From Clostridia bacterium (lineage in GTDB: Bacteria; Bacillota; Clostridia; Oscillospirales; Acutalibacteraceae): 64,000 bases of DNA. The notes under the pieces were generated by a model. That model saw only the letters and a list, made by a program, of their open reading frames with translations. It ran no database searches and was not told the DNA's origin. Location: contig JAFQCT010000016.1 in the NCBI GenBank assembly GCA_017399405.1, positions 124,001 to 188,000 of the forward strand, given 5' to 3'. This document shows positions 53,368 to 61,062 of this stretch, piece by piece. Positions within the stretch are counted from its first letter, which is position 1; each line of letters begins with the position of its first letter. The position numbers were made by a program, and so were the translations under genes.

Positions 53368-54897
53368 TTACCAAGCTAAATCGTCTTCAAAATCTACAAG
53401 AGATGGGTCAACAGGCTCTTCTTGTAAAACGGTTTGCATATATTTGTTAATCTGGTCACGCATTTCTCGTCTTGAAATAGTGCGTGGGTCCATAAGGTCT
53501 TGTTTAACCCAGATAAAGTTTACATTTTTCTCTCTTGCCTGGTCATCAAAAATACCGGTAAGACCATCCATACCCTTGCAAGAAATCTGGTCATACATAA
53601 TAACTGTATCAGCGTTGTATTCATCAACAATTCTCCAAAGCTCGTCAACAACATTTTGATAACCACCCTTGGTGTGCTTTCTCATAATTGAACGCTGATA
53701 AGTTTTAGCAAGGTCTTTAAGTGCTTGTTCTTTATCGTCTGTGTTAATTGGGAGATATGAAATCATTGTTTCCATATCCATAACAACATTTACGCCCCAA
53801 CAGTTTTCAAGCCAGTTTGCAAGGCTTGTATAGTAGTTAGCAGGGCAAGACCATACAACCGCTCTGTGACGCATTTCCTTTGATACAGGAGTTTTCTTTT
53901 CGTATGCTTTCATCATAATCTTATTAACTTTTTTGTCAACCTTAAGGAATTTCTCATTTGAACCACCTGAAAGGTTGAAATAGAAAATTCTGTAAAGCCA
54001 GAAGCAAGCACCTGTCATCTGTGGATAATCAGTTCTGTTAATATCCCACTTTTGAAGTTCGTATTCAAGTTGCTCATTATACATTTTCATTCCGTTGAAG
54101 AATGCGTCCCAATCAAACTTTTCACCAGTTTGTTTTTCAATGAATTCAATAAGTGACTTGATTTCATCAACACCGTATTCTTGAACATCTTCTCCGTTAT
54201 AACGAAGTGGAACACCGAAACAATGTGTAGGTAACTGAAGTCGTCTGTCAAGGAAAGAAGAGTTCATAATTGAACCATCACAAGGCATATTAGTTCCAAT
54301 CATACAACAACCCATTTTTGGATAGTCATCTTCAATTGCAACACCTGCTTCAGCACTTGGAAGAGGACATACATCAGCAGGAACACCAAAACTTTCAGTA
54401 ACTTCAAGATAAGGTGGTGTAATCTGTTGGTCAACCATTGAAGATAAGAAAATAGGTAATGTCTGTAAAGGCATTGGCTGAAGATTTGGGAATCCTAAAA
54501 ATACTTCGTTGGGAACAATCTCATCAGTAAGAACAATTTTCTTTGAGAGCTTGTTGTTAGGATTTATTTTCTCATCAGCACGGAAAGAAATATTGATAAG
54601 CTTTGTTGTGTGCTTAACAATCATATTGTAGTGAAGATGAGCGATTCTAAGTTGTGGACCACGAAGACCTGCTACATGTCTGTCAACAAAAGACGGAGCA
54701 GAAAGATAAGAAGCCATCCAACGATAACGCCATAAGCCTTTTACTGTAGAAACAGGAGCTTTAAGCACCATTTTAATCATATCTTTCCAAGTAATCAACC
54801 AACGGTAGTAGTCATACATTGTGTCTTTAAGACCACGCCATTCTCTGTGCTTTAATATGGCAGTATGTTCTTTGTAAAGTTTACCGTAATTAGCCAT
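53368..54897 (-). CDS. 2-hydroxyacyl-CoA dehydratase-like subunit, 509 residues
   Basis: A member of the HgdB/BcrB/double-cubane superfamily. It is longer than a normal subunit (about 380-430) because of an N-terminal extension of about 120 basic and aromatic residues. The candidate cluster ligands are Cys177 in ADVCPLPSAEAG, Cys206 in MPCDGS and Cys440 in YDQISCKGMDG, the usual three-cysteine pattern. The start at 54897 has GGAGGG upstream and overlaps the upstream gene by 8 bases; a longer in-frame extension lies in that gene. Substrate unknown; no CoA-transferase is adjacent. Confidence 0.85.
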   Translation of the reverse strand: MANYGKLYKEHTAILKHREWRGLKDTMYDYYRWLITWKDMIKMVLKAPVSTVKGLWRYRWMASYLSAPSFVDRHVAGLRGPQLRIAHLHYNMIVKHTTKLINISFRADEKINPNNKLSKKIVLTDEIVPNEVFLGFPNLQPMPLQTLPIFLSSMVDQQITPPYLEVTESFGVPADVCPLPSAEAGVAIEDDYPKMGCCMIGTNMPCDGSIMNSSFLDRRLQLPTHCFGVPLRYNGEDVQEYGVDEIKSLIEFIEKQTGEKFDWDAFFNGMKMYNEQLEYELQKWDINRTDYPQMTGACFWLYRIFYFNLSGGSNEKFLKVDKKVNKIMMKAYEKKTPVSKEMRHRAVVWSCPANYYTSLANWLENCWGVNVVMDMETMISYLPINTDDKEQALKDLAKTYQRSIMRKHTKGGYQNVVDELWRIVDEYNADTVIMYDQISCKGMDGLTGIFDDQAREKNVNFIWVKQDLMDPRTISRREMRDQINKYMQTVLQEEPVDPSLVDFEDDLAW

Positions 54898-56095
54898 TAT
54901 TCTTTCCCTCCTTTGCTTTTTGAATCTTTTTAATCTCAAGACTTTCAACAAAAGCTTGAACTCGAGTTCGGAGTTGTCCTGATGCAGATGCAGTGTACTG
55001 TCTGTCAACTGCAGCGGTAGGCACACCATAATCGCCACTCATAACATAAGAGGCGAGAGCACGCTCATAACCCCAATATTCGCAGAATTTAAGTTGTTCA
55101 TACATAACGCCATCTGCTTTGTATTCGTCAACAAGATATTTTACATAATCGCGTCTTTCTTGAACTTTTTCGTGACTCATATATCTTGGGCATTGGCTTG
55201 TCTTCATATAGTGAAGTGCAATTTGAGTGAGGACATCTTCATCATCATTGAGTATGATTTCTTCACGACCAGGAAGTGAGCCGAAACAGAAACGGTCAGC
55301 AACAACCAATGCACCACTGTCTTCAATAAGTTTTGTAAAGTCAGGGTCGTCCATTTCAGAGCCTACCACAACGATTTTTGCACGGTAATTCTTTTTAGCA
55401 TCAGGTTCCCTTGTCTTTAATTCTTCTGCAGTTTCACGAAGTTTATCAAGAATTAAATATTTAGGGCAGCAATATGTAGCAAGACAAAGCACATGGAATT
55501 CGTAGCCTGTAATTCTTGGACTTTCTTCTTTTCTGTATTCGCCGATTTCGGTAATAAGACGACAGATTTCATTGTGTTCTTCAACTGCTTTTCTTATAGC
55601 CTCATCACTTGTATCAATACCATAAACTTCATGAAGTTTATCAAGTACCTTGAGTTTTAATTGCTTTGTATAGTGCTTAACTGTGTGTTGCTCAATTTTG
55701 AATGGAGCATCAACAAAACTAACAAAAAACTTGTCATTAGGAACAAGTTTAAGCAACTCAAAATGCTCATAGCAACGGTTCATTTCTGAACAGGTTTCAG
55801 AGCCGATAAGAGCAGATAAGAAATTGTATCCACCCTCAATACCACGCTCAAGAAGTGCCTTTGAATAACCACAAAGGAATGAACTCATATAATAAGTTGC
55901 AATATCCATTGAGCCTGTACGCGGTGCACGAAGTCTTACAGAAAAGCAATTGTCAAGATTTAATAAAACCTCAGGAATATGATAGCAAGTATAAGCAATA
56001 GCCAACTTACCATCGTTTGTTGCTTGTTTTACAAGGTCATTGTTTGCTTCTTGTAACAAGTTTTCAAAATAGATTAAATGTTTTAAGTCTTTCAT
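54890..56095 (-). CDS. 2-hydroxyacyl-CoA dehydratase-like subunit, 401 residues
   Basis: The second subunit of the pair. Candidate iron-sulfur ligands are Cys75 in SSFLCGYSKALLE, Cys102 in GSETCSEMNR and Cys338 in YEQLKFCEYWGYE, a spacing like that of the 2-hydroxyisocaproyl-CoA dehydratase subunit HadB (84, 117, 346, from memory). The upstream gene cooC overlaps its start by one base. The two subunits probably form a heterodimer with one cubane each, or a double-cubane centre as in DCCP of Carboxydothermus. Confidence 0.85.
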   Translation of the reverse strand: MKDLKHLIYFENLLQEANNDLVKQATNDGKLAIAYTCYHIPEVLLNLDNCFSVRLRAPRTGSMDIATYYMSSFLCGYSKALLERGIEGGYNFLSALIGSETCSEMNRCYEHFELLKLVPNDKFFVSFVDAPFKIEQHTVKHYTKQLKLKVLDKLHEVYGIDTSDEAIRKAVEEHNEICRLITEIGEYRKEESPRITGYEFHVLCLATYCCPKYLILDKLRETAEELKTREPDAKKNYRAKIVVVGSEMDDPDFTKLIEDSGALVVADRFCFGSLPGREEIILNDDEDVLTQIALHYMKTSQCPRYMSHEKVQERRDYVKYLVDEYKADGVMYEQLKFCEYWGYERALASYVMSGDYGVPTAAVDRQYTASASGQLRTRVQAFVESLEIKKIQKAKEGKNNG

Positions 56096-56859
56096 TATAT
56101 AACCCCAATCTCACAAAGAGCTTTTTTTACACCTTTAACTACATTTGATTCAGGTGGAAGATTAAAAATATTTTCACCCTTAATGTCAAATACAGATAAG
56201 TTTTTATCATCTTCAATATAGCTAAGTATTGGAATACCATTTGTGTTAATATAGTCTTTAAGTGACTCATCAGCCATACGGTTAATAATTACACCAATTT
56301 TTTCATACATAACAAGTTCGTCAGCAACATTTTTGATTGTATTTATAACCTGACAACCTTTTTTACTTGGGTCGGTAATAAGTAGCAGGTGAGTGACCTT
56401 CTCCATAACTCTGCGGTTAATTTGTTCAATGCCCGCTTCACCATCAATAACAACATAATCAAACTCGTTTGAAAGAATTGAAATTACTTCTTTTAAGTAT
56501 GAGTTTATTTTACAGTAACAGCCTGCAGTTTCAGGTCTGCCAACTGCAATAAATGAGTATCCATCAGTTTCAATGAGTGCATCAAAAATTCTATATTTTG
56601 CTTCACCTAAAAGTTCAATAGCAGTTCTTGTGTCACCCTCGTCAACTGATGCAATAATCTCTTTTCTTATGTCATCAATAGTCATTTTAACATCAATGCC
56701 TAACGCTGTTGAAAGACCAACTGCAGGGTCAGCATCAATAGCTAAAATTTTCTTGTCAGGATACTTTTCTACAAGACACCTGACAATTGTTGCAGAAAGT
56801 GATGTTTTGCCAACTCCACCTTTACCTGCAACCGCAAGAATAGTTGCTTTCTTTTCCAT
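56095..56859 (-). CDS. cooC: CooC-like nickel-insertion ATPase
   Basis: A 254-residue SIMIBI-class P-loop ATPase (deviant Walker A box GKGGVGKTS at residues 12-20, with the signature lysine at 13, and DADPAVGLSTALG near 43). It has the CxC motif, Cys114 and Cys116 in AGCYCKIN, which in CooC1 of Carboxydothermus binds nickel at 112/114. This separates it from MinD/ParA and from NifH. CooC loads nickel into CO dehydrogenase and its relatives into acetyl-CoA synthase; no such full-length target is in the window. It overlaps the next gene by one base. Confidence 0.85.
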   Translation of the reverse strand: MEKKATILAVAGKGGVGKTSLSATIVRCLVEKYPDKKILAIDADPAVGLSTALGIDVKMTIDDIRKEIIASVDEGDTRTAIELLGEAKYRIFDALIETDGYSFIAVGRPETAGCYCKINSYLKEVISILSNEFDYVVIDGEAGIEQINRRVMEKVTHLLLITDPSKKGCQVINTIKNVADELVMYEKIGVIINRMADESLKDYINTNGIPILSYIEDDKNLSVFDIKGENIFNLPPESNVVKGVKKALCEIGVI

Positions 56860-56868
56860 TTTATCACC

Positions 56869-57519
56869 TTATTTGATTGCTTTTGGCATATTCCATTTGA
56901 ATGCCATAGCAAGAACTCTTAAAATAAATGTTACTGCCAAACCTAAAATCATAGCAAAACTGTCTTCAAGCCCAATACTTTCACTGTAAATGTACAACAA
57001 ATAATATGTTGAAGCTCCCGCAATAGCCGCTATTGCATAAATTCGTTTAACCAATACAAACGGAGTTGAATTCGTAAGCACATCACGAAGCATACCACCG
57101 CAAATACAGGTGATTGCACCACAAGTAATACTGATTAAAGCATTATCTTCATATCCTTGTTCAAATGCAACCTTTACGCCCATAACTGCGAAAATACCAA
57201 GACCTAATGCGTCAAAAATATCGTTTATGTGTTCAATTCGTGTTTCATTCTGCAAATATGTATTGCTAAACTTTCTTGCAAAAAGAAAAACAATAACTGA
57301 AACGATTGTTGAAAGTAAAAGGTATTCTTTTGAGTTGAAAAATGCAGGTGGTGTAAAACTGAAAATAACATCGCGTGTAAGACCGCCACCAAGAGTAGTG
57401 ATTATGGCAAGAAGAATAACACCAAAAAGGTCAGTTTTTCTTCTAATTGCCACCATTGCACCTGAAACCGAAAATGCAACAACACCAATTGACTCAATAA
57501 TTGTATAGAATAATTCCAT
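56869..57519 (-). CDS. UPF0126/TRIC-like membrane protein
   Basis: A 216-residue integral membrane protein with two repeats of about 85 residues (first with GVILLAIITTLGGGLTRDV, second with ITCGAITCICGGMLRDVL). This is the UPF0126 (glycine-transporter-like, TRIC channel) family with a GGGxxRD turn in each repeat. Members are thought to be cation or amino-acid channels. It is 9 bases before cooC on the minus strand and probably heads the operon. GGAGAT precedes the ATG. Confidence 0.88.
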   Translation of the reverse strand: MELFYTIIESIGVVAFSVSGAMVAIRRKTDLFGVILLAIITTLGGGLTRDVIFSFTPPAFFNSKEYLLLSTIVSVIVFLFARKFSNTYLQNETRIEHINDIFDALGLGIFAVMGVKVAFEQGYEDNALISITCGAITCICGGMLRDVLTNSTPFVLVKRIYAIAAIAGASTYYLLYIYSESIGLEDSFAMILGLAVTFILRVLAMAFKWNMPKAIK

Positions 57520-57550
57520 TGTGTATCTCCTAAAAAAATTACTTATTTAT

Positions 57551-57579
57551 AGTATATAGACACATTGTTATAATTTTAA
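57551..57579 (-). promoter_or_regulatory. probable sigma-A promoter of the 57.5-51.7 kb operon
   Basis: Minus-strand TTAAAA (57579-57574) and TATACT (57556-57551) at 17-base spacing, 31 bases before the UPF0126 start codon. The -35 box is weak. Confidence 0.5.
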
Positions 57580-57620
57580 CACGAAAGAATGAAATAGTAA
57601 AGCGAAAAACAAAAAATAAA

Positions 57621-57645
57621 GCCACAAATTAAAATAATTTGTAGC
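57621..57645 (-). terminator. intrinsic terminator of bofA
   Basis: On the minus strand GCTACAAATT pairs with AATTTGTGGC (one G-U pair) around a five-base loop, then a long T-rich tract follows. Confidence 0.8.
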
Positions 57646-57717
57646 AATATGATTTATGTATATCCAATATTTGTGTAATGAAATGCTTTTTAATTTATAG
57701 TATGATTGTATTGTATC

Positions 57718-57981
57718 TCAACTCATAAAAATATCGCATAATAAAAGCATTATTACCCCCGTAATTCCGCCGATTGATGAAATGCCTAAAGTCCACGCAT
57801 TCACAGGGATATGCACAGTAATATATTTACCTATAAGGTTTACAGCAAATATAGCACAAATTCCTTGTAAAGCAGTAAATAAAAGTGCTGTGAAAAATCT
57901 TTTTGATTTGAAATATGCAATAAAAATTACAACAAGGTATATGGCAAGAAAAATGCCAAGCAGAATTTTACCCGAATTCAT
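57718..57981 (-). CDS. bofA: BofA-family protein (pro-sigma-K processing inhibitor-like)
   Basis: An 87-residue membrane protein with two to three hydrophobic segments and the family ending IPVNAWTLGISSIGGITGVIML, like Bacillus BofA. BofA restrains the SpoIVFB protease until SpoIVB signals; spoIVB is encoded at 43993-45231. The start at 57981 has GGAGG 6 bases upstream; a longer form to 58011 is unsupported. No spoIVFAB genes are visible in the window. Confidence 0.8.
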   Translation of the reverse strand: MNSGKILLGIFLAIYLVVIFIAYFKSKRFFTALLFTALQGICAIFAVNLIGKYITVHIPVNAWTLGISSIGGITGVIMLLLCDIFMS

Positions 57982-58088
57982 TTTAAGCCTCCAAAAAAAA
58001 GTATTGGACATATTATTTTTATTATTTTAATGCTTAAATTATACCTTGTAACATACAATAAATTAGTAAAATATATGGAGTGAATAAT

Positions 58089-58256
58089 ATGACCGAAACA
58101 AAAACTACTTATGAACAGTTTTGCACACATCAAGGCAAAAATATAGTTATGGAACTGATTATGTATTCTGATGGTACAAGAAAAATAAGGTGTACTAATT
58201 GTAAGTGTCCTCATAACAATATAGATTGTCAGAACAAGTTAATAAAAAATAATTAA
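58089..58256 (+). CDS. small Cys-rich protein, 55 residues
   Basis: A short gene with GGAGTG 7 bases before its ATG. The product has CTH near residue 12 and a CTNCKCPHNNIDC motif near 35-47, five cysteines and two histidines in all, suggesting a small zinc ribbon or other metal site. Not assigned to a family. It lies between bofA and a new promoter, with no clear terminator of its own. Confidence 0.62.
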   Translation: MTETKTTYEQFCTHQGKNIVMELIMYSDGTRKIRCTNCKCPHNNIDCQNKLIKNN

Positions 58257-58264
58257 AATCTTTA

Positions 58265-58293
58265 TTGACCGATTGAGAAAAAAACAGTATAAT
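58265..58293 (+). promoter_or_regulatory. sigma-A promoter of the 58343 gene
   Basis: TTGACC and a perfect TATAAT are separated by 17 bases; the -35 box starts 9 bases after the previous stop. Confidence 0.82.
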
Positions 58294-58342
58294 ATGATAA
58301 ATATGAATTATAACTAAAATTTTTATATAGCGGTGATTTTTA

Positions 58343-59011
58343 ATGCAGAAAATTGTTGATTCGGTTTACGATATCATCGCATTCTCAAACGGTATCATTT
58401 TTACAAAGAAAAGAGTCCTTGAAAATGGCTCTGTCAAGGTTAATTTTTACGGATACGATATAAAAAGAATGCAAAAAACTCCGGTTACAAAAAGTGTTTA
58501 TCTTTTGAATAAATACGGTCCGGAATACAAAAAAATAGCAGAACAGTTGGGTGATTATGTTTCTTGCGATGCTGATATTTTCCCGTCAAAACAAGTCGTA
58601 GTAGTTTACCCAAGCGGAGAAACAGGCTTGTTTTCGCCTGATGGTAATATGATATGGTCAAGTGACTTATCATATCAGGGGGCTGAAATTAACGGTGTAG
58701 TTTGCGACGGCAGACAAATTTGGAGTGTAGTTCCTCAGAATAACTGCGTGGTGAGTTACTCAATTTCGCATAAAAAGTTTAGTATGCGAATTGGTTCAAA
58801 AGACTCAACTTCATTTAATAACCCTGTGTCAATCTCAAAGTATGATAACGAACTTTTTATCTGTAATAAAGGTTCAAATAAAGTTAGAACAATAAATCTT
58901 AACGACTATTCGGTAAACGATTTCAGAATTTTTGACGAGCCGGTATATAAATACCTTCGTTCTTGCGGAAAAGAAATCGTATTACTTGAATCAGGCGTGT
59001 ATGTATTATAA
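58343..59011 (+). CDS. uncharacterised protein, probable beta-propeller-like
   Basis: A 222-residue soluble protein without signal peptide or membrane helix. It is rich in short beta-strand repeats of the sort seen in propellers (GLFSPDGNMIWSSD, GVVCDGRQIWSVV, YDNELFICNKGSNKVRTI), each about 45-50 residues apart. I do not recognise the family. It begins 30 bases after a consensus promoter region and a DUF1292 gene follows after 12 bases, so the two are co-transcribed. Confidence 0.65.
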   Translation: MQKIVDSVYDIIAFSNGIIFTKKRVLENGSVKVNFYGYDIKRMQKTPVTKSVYLLNKYGPEYKKIAEQLGDYVSCDADIFPSKQVVVVYPSGETGLFSPDGNMIWSSDLSYQGAEINGVVCDGRQIWSVVPQNNCVVSYSISHKKFSMRIGSKDSTSFNNPVSISKYDNELFICNKGSNKVRTINLNDYSVNDFRIFDEPVYKYLRSCGKEIVLLESGVYVL

Positions 59012-59023
59012 AGGAGAATAAAA

Positions 59024-59323
59024 ATGAGTGAAGAATTTAATCCTGATTTAGTGTCAGTTATTGATGAAAACGGTGTTGAACATGTTTTTGAAGAACTTGA
59101 CAGAATTGAAACAGATACAGCAAAATATGTAGCACTTCTTCCCGTATATGATGAAGCTGAAGAAATCCTTGACGATGATGGCGAACTTATTATTCTCAAG
59201 GTTTGTGAAGAAGATGGCGAAACATATCTTGAGCCAATCGAAGACGATAACGAATTCAATGAAATTGGCAAGATTTTTGAAGAGCGTCTTTCTGAATTGT
59301 TTGAGTTTAACGAGGAAGAATAA
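59024..59323 (+). CDS. DUF1292 protein (YrzB-like)
   Basis: A 99-residue acidic protein of the DUF1292 family: VSVIDENGVEHVFEELDRIE at the N-terminus, then YVALLPV and the EEILDDDGELIILKV block. Members are conserved in Firmicutes and are often next to yrrK-mltG-like genes; the function is unknown. AAGGAGAAT precedes the ATG. It lies directly before the probable 6S RNA. Confidence 0.9.
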   Translation: MSEEFNPDLVSVIDENGVEHVFEELDRIETDTAKYVALLPVYDEAEEILDDDGELIILKVCEEDGETYLEPIEDDNEFNEIGKIFEERLSELFEFNEEE

Positions 59324-59339
59324 AACTATTAAAAACTAA

Positions 59340-59563
59340 ACACACCCTGCGAAGCACGACAACTGCAAATGATATTAACCCAACACACTATAAAAGGGAG
59401 CTTGTACTCGGTTCATTGGGAGCAGACCTCCCGTCAATGACGGACGAAGGGAGCACAGATATGAAACGGAAAGCACCCACCTGCATTAACACGCAGGTTA
59501 GTATTCATTGCAACCGACTTTGCGGGGGCCGTAACAGATACTGCATGTATCTGTTATTTTTTT
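59340..59563 (+). ncRNA. ssrS: probable 6S RNA
   Basis: A structured, non-coding segment of about 190 bases. CCCTGCGAAG (59345-59354) and CTTTGCGGGG (59518-59527) form a 10-base-pair closing stem with only G-U exceptions, and inner hairpins include ACCTGC/GCAGGT (59489-59508) and a CTCCC/GGGAG arm near 59440. A strong terminator follows. Length, closing stem and the motif AAGCACCCACCTGC match my memory of clostridial 6S RNA, which binds the housekeeping polymerase as a promoter mimic. A covariance search would be decisive. The reading frame through it belongs to a false extension of spoIIR. Confidence 0.72.
59533..59563 (+). terminator. intrinsic terminator of the probable 6S RNA
   Basis: A perfect 9-base-pair stem (AACAGATAC/GTATCTGTT) with a five-base loop and seven T. 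Confidence 0.92.
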
Positions 59564-59613
59564 GTATAAATTTTGAAATGTGTTCCAATAATTCACTTGT
59601 AAGGAGTGAATTT

Positions 59614-60216
59614 ATGAAAAAAACTATATTTAGAATTGAAATTTCATTATTGATTGCTTTGATTATATGTGGTGTACTTAATATCAATGCTTTTTCACAA
59701 CAATGTGAAAGTATAAGGGGAAAAATGTTGAGAATGCATGTGATTGCAAATTCAGATAGTGAAGAGGACCAACAATTAAAACTAAAAGTCCGTGATGCAG
59801 TGTTGTTAGCAGGTGAAAAAGTGTTTGATGGTAGTATAACAGCAACAGAAGCAAAAGAGAAAATTACCCCATATATTGATTATCTTGAAAATACAGCACT
59901 TGAAACAATTAAAAATGAAGGCTTTGATTATAATGTGAAAATTACAGTGGAAAAAGAGTATTTTAATACACGCACTTATGAGAACAGCGTTACACTACCT
60001 GCAGGTTATTATACTGCTGTAAAAGTGATAATAGGTGAGGGCAAAGGACAAAATTGGTGGTGCGTAATGTTTCCGCCAATGTGCTTGCCTACAGTGGTTG
60101 CAGAATGTGAAATATCAGATGTTTTAACGGATGATGAAACAGAAATTGTAACTGAAACCGATAAATACAAGTTTAGATTTAAGATAGTTGAGATTTTAGA
60201 AGAAATATTTAATTAA
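59614..60216 (+). CDS. spoIIR: stage II sporulation protein R
   Basis: A 200-residue secreted signalling protein, made in the forespore under sigma-F, that activates SpoIIGA to process pro-sigma-E in the mother cell. An N-terminal signal/anchor (about 7-26) precedes LRMHVIANSDSEEDQQLKLKVRD, the family hallmark, and NWWCVMFPPMC near residue 148. The start at 59614 has AAGGAG 8 bases upstream; the longer frame reaching into the 6S RNA is false. Confidence 0.96.
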   Translation: MKKTIFRIEISLLIALIICGVLNINAFSQQCESIRGKMLRMHVIANSDSEEDQQLKLKVRDAVLLAGEKVFDGSITATEAKEKITPYIDYLENTALETIKNEGFDYNVKITVEKEYFNTRTYENSVTLPAGYYTAVKVIIGEGKGQNWWCVMFPPMCLPTVVAECEISDVLTDDETEIVTETDKYKFRFKIVEILEEIFN

Positions 60217-60225
60217 AAATAACTC

Positions 60226-60255
60226 TTTACAAATGGCATTTCTTTTTGGTAATAT
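60226..60255 (+). promoter_or_regulatory. possible sigma-A promoter of the GDPD gene
   Basis: TTTACA and TAATAT are separated by 18 bases. A second weaker combination, TTGACT near 60271, cannot be excluded. Confidence 0.4.
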
Positions 60256-60318
60256 ATGTTTGTAGAAATTTGACTTAATTTTTTTACGATATATTTTTGC
60301 TCTAAGGAGTTGGAATTT

Positions 60319-61062
60319 ATGCCACTTGTATTAGCACATAGAGGTGCCAATAAAGTTGCACCTCAGAATACTATACCTGCTTTTATAAAAGCACTTGAAT
60401 TTAATGCGGACGGAATTGAAACCGATGTTCATTTGTCAAAAGACGGTGAGATTGTAATTTGTCATAACTATACTGTTGATGAAACATCAAACGGTAAAGG
60501 TTTTATTGATGAATTAACGCTCGCTGAACTTAAAGCAATGGACTTCGGTTCTTATTTTAATAAGGATTTTGCAGGGGTAAGTTTGCCTACATTATCTGAA
60601 CTTTTAGATGTTGTTAGAAAAATGAAACTTATCAATATTGAAATCAAACCACCAAAGAAAGATAACGACCTTGTTAAAAAAGTGGTTGAAGAAATCAATA
60701 AATACGGAATTATAGAAAATTCTATTGTGTCTTGCTTTGACCCAGAATGCATAAGATTGGTTAAAGAGATTGACAAAAATGTAAAAACTGCACTTCTTTA
60801 TGAAAATGACGAATTAGGCAATGAAATTATGACATTCGGTGTTGCAAAATATTGTAAACAGTTGAATGTTGATGCAGCCCATCCTCATAGAAAGCTTATA
60901 AAAGAAAATGAAGTTATTGAACTACATAATCTTGGTATGGCAGTAAATCCTTGGACAGTTAATCTTGAAGAAGATATTATAAGGTTAACTGAATGGGGTT
61001 GTGATGCCTTGATTTCAGATGTTCCAGATTATTGCAGAAAAGTGTTGGAGGGTATAAAATGA
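60319..61062 (+). CDS. ugpQ: glycerophosphodiester phosphodiesterase
   Basis: A 247-residue GDPD with a TIM-barrel fold that hydrolyses glycerophosphodiesters to glycerol-3-phosphate and an alcohol. Motifs are AHRGANKVAPQNT (catalytic His7 and Arg8), GIETDVHLSKDGEIVICH and NIEIKPP. It has no signal peptide, so it is cytoplasmic. The start at 60319 has GGAG upstream. Its stop overlaps the next start (ATGA). Confidence 0.93.
   Translation: MPLVLAHRGANKVAPQNTIPAFIKALEFNADGIETDVHLSKDGEIVICHNYTVDETSNGKGFIDELTLAELKAMDFGSYFNKDFAGVSLPTLSELLDVVRKMKLINIEIKPPKKDNDLVKKVVEEINKYGIIENSIVSCFDPECIRLVKEIDKNVKTALLYENDELGNEIMTFGVAKYCKQLNVDAAHPHRKLIKENEVIELHNLGMAVNPWTVNLEEDIIRLTEWGCDALISDVPDYCRKVLEGIK

Noticed and set aside
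51697-57519. Reading the minus-strand operon as a normal 2-hydroxyglutarate fermentation locus
   Set aside because: No CoA transferase, decarboxylase or 2-hydroxyglutarate dehydrogenase is nearby, and the CooC and A2-like proteins do not belong to that pathway.
59416-59613. N-terminal extension of spoIIR through the 6S region
   Set aside because: The frame is open by chance across the structured RNA and terminator; the start at 59614 has a ribosome binding site and the family signal peptide.
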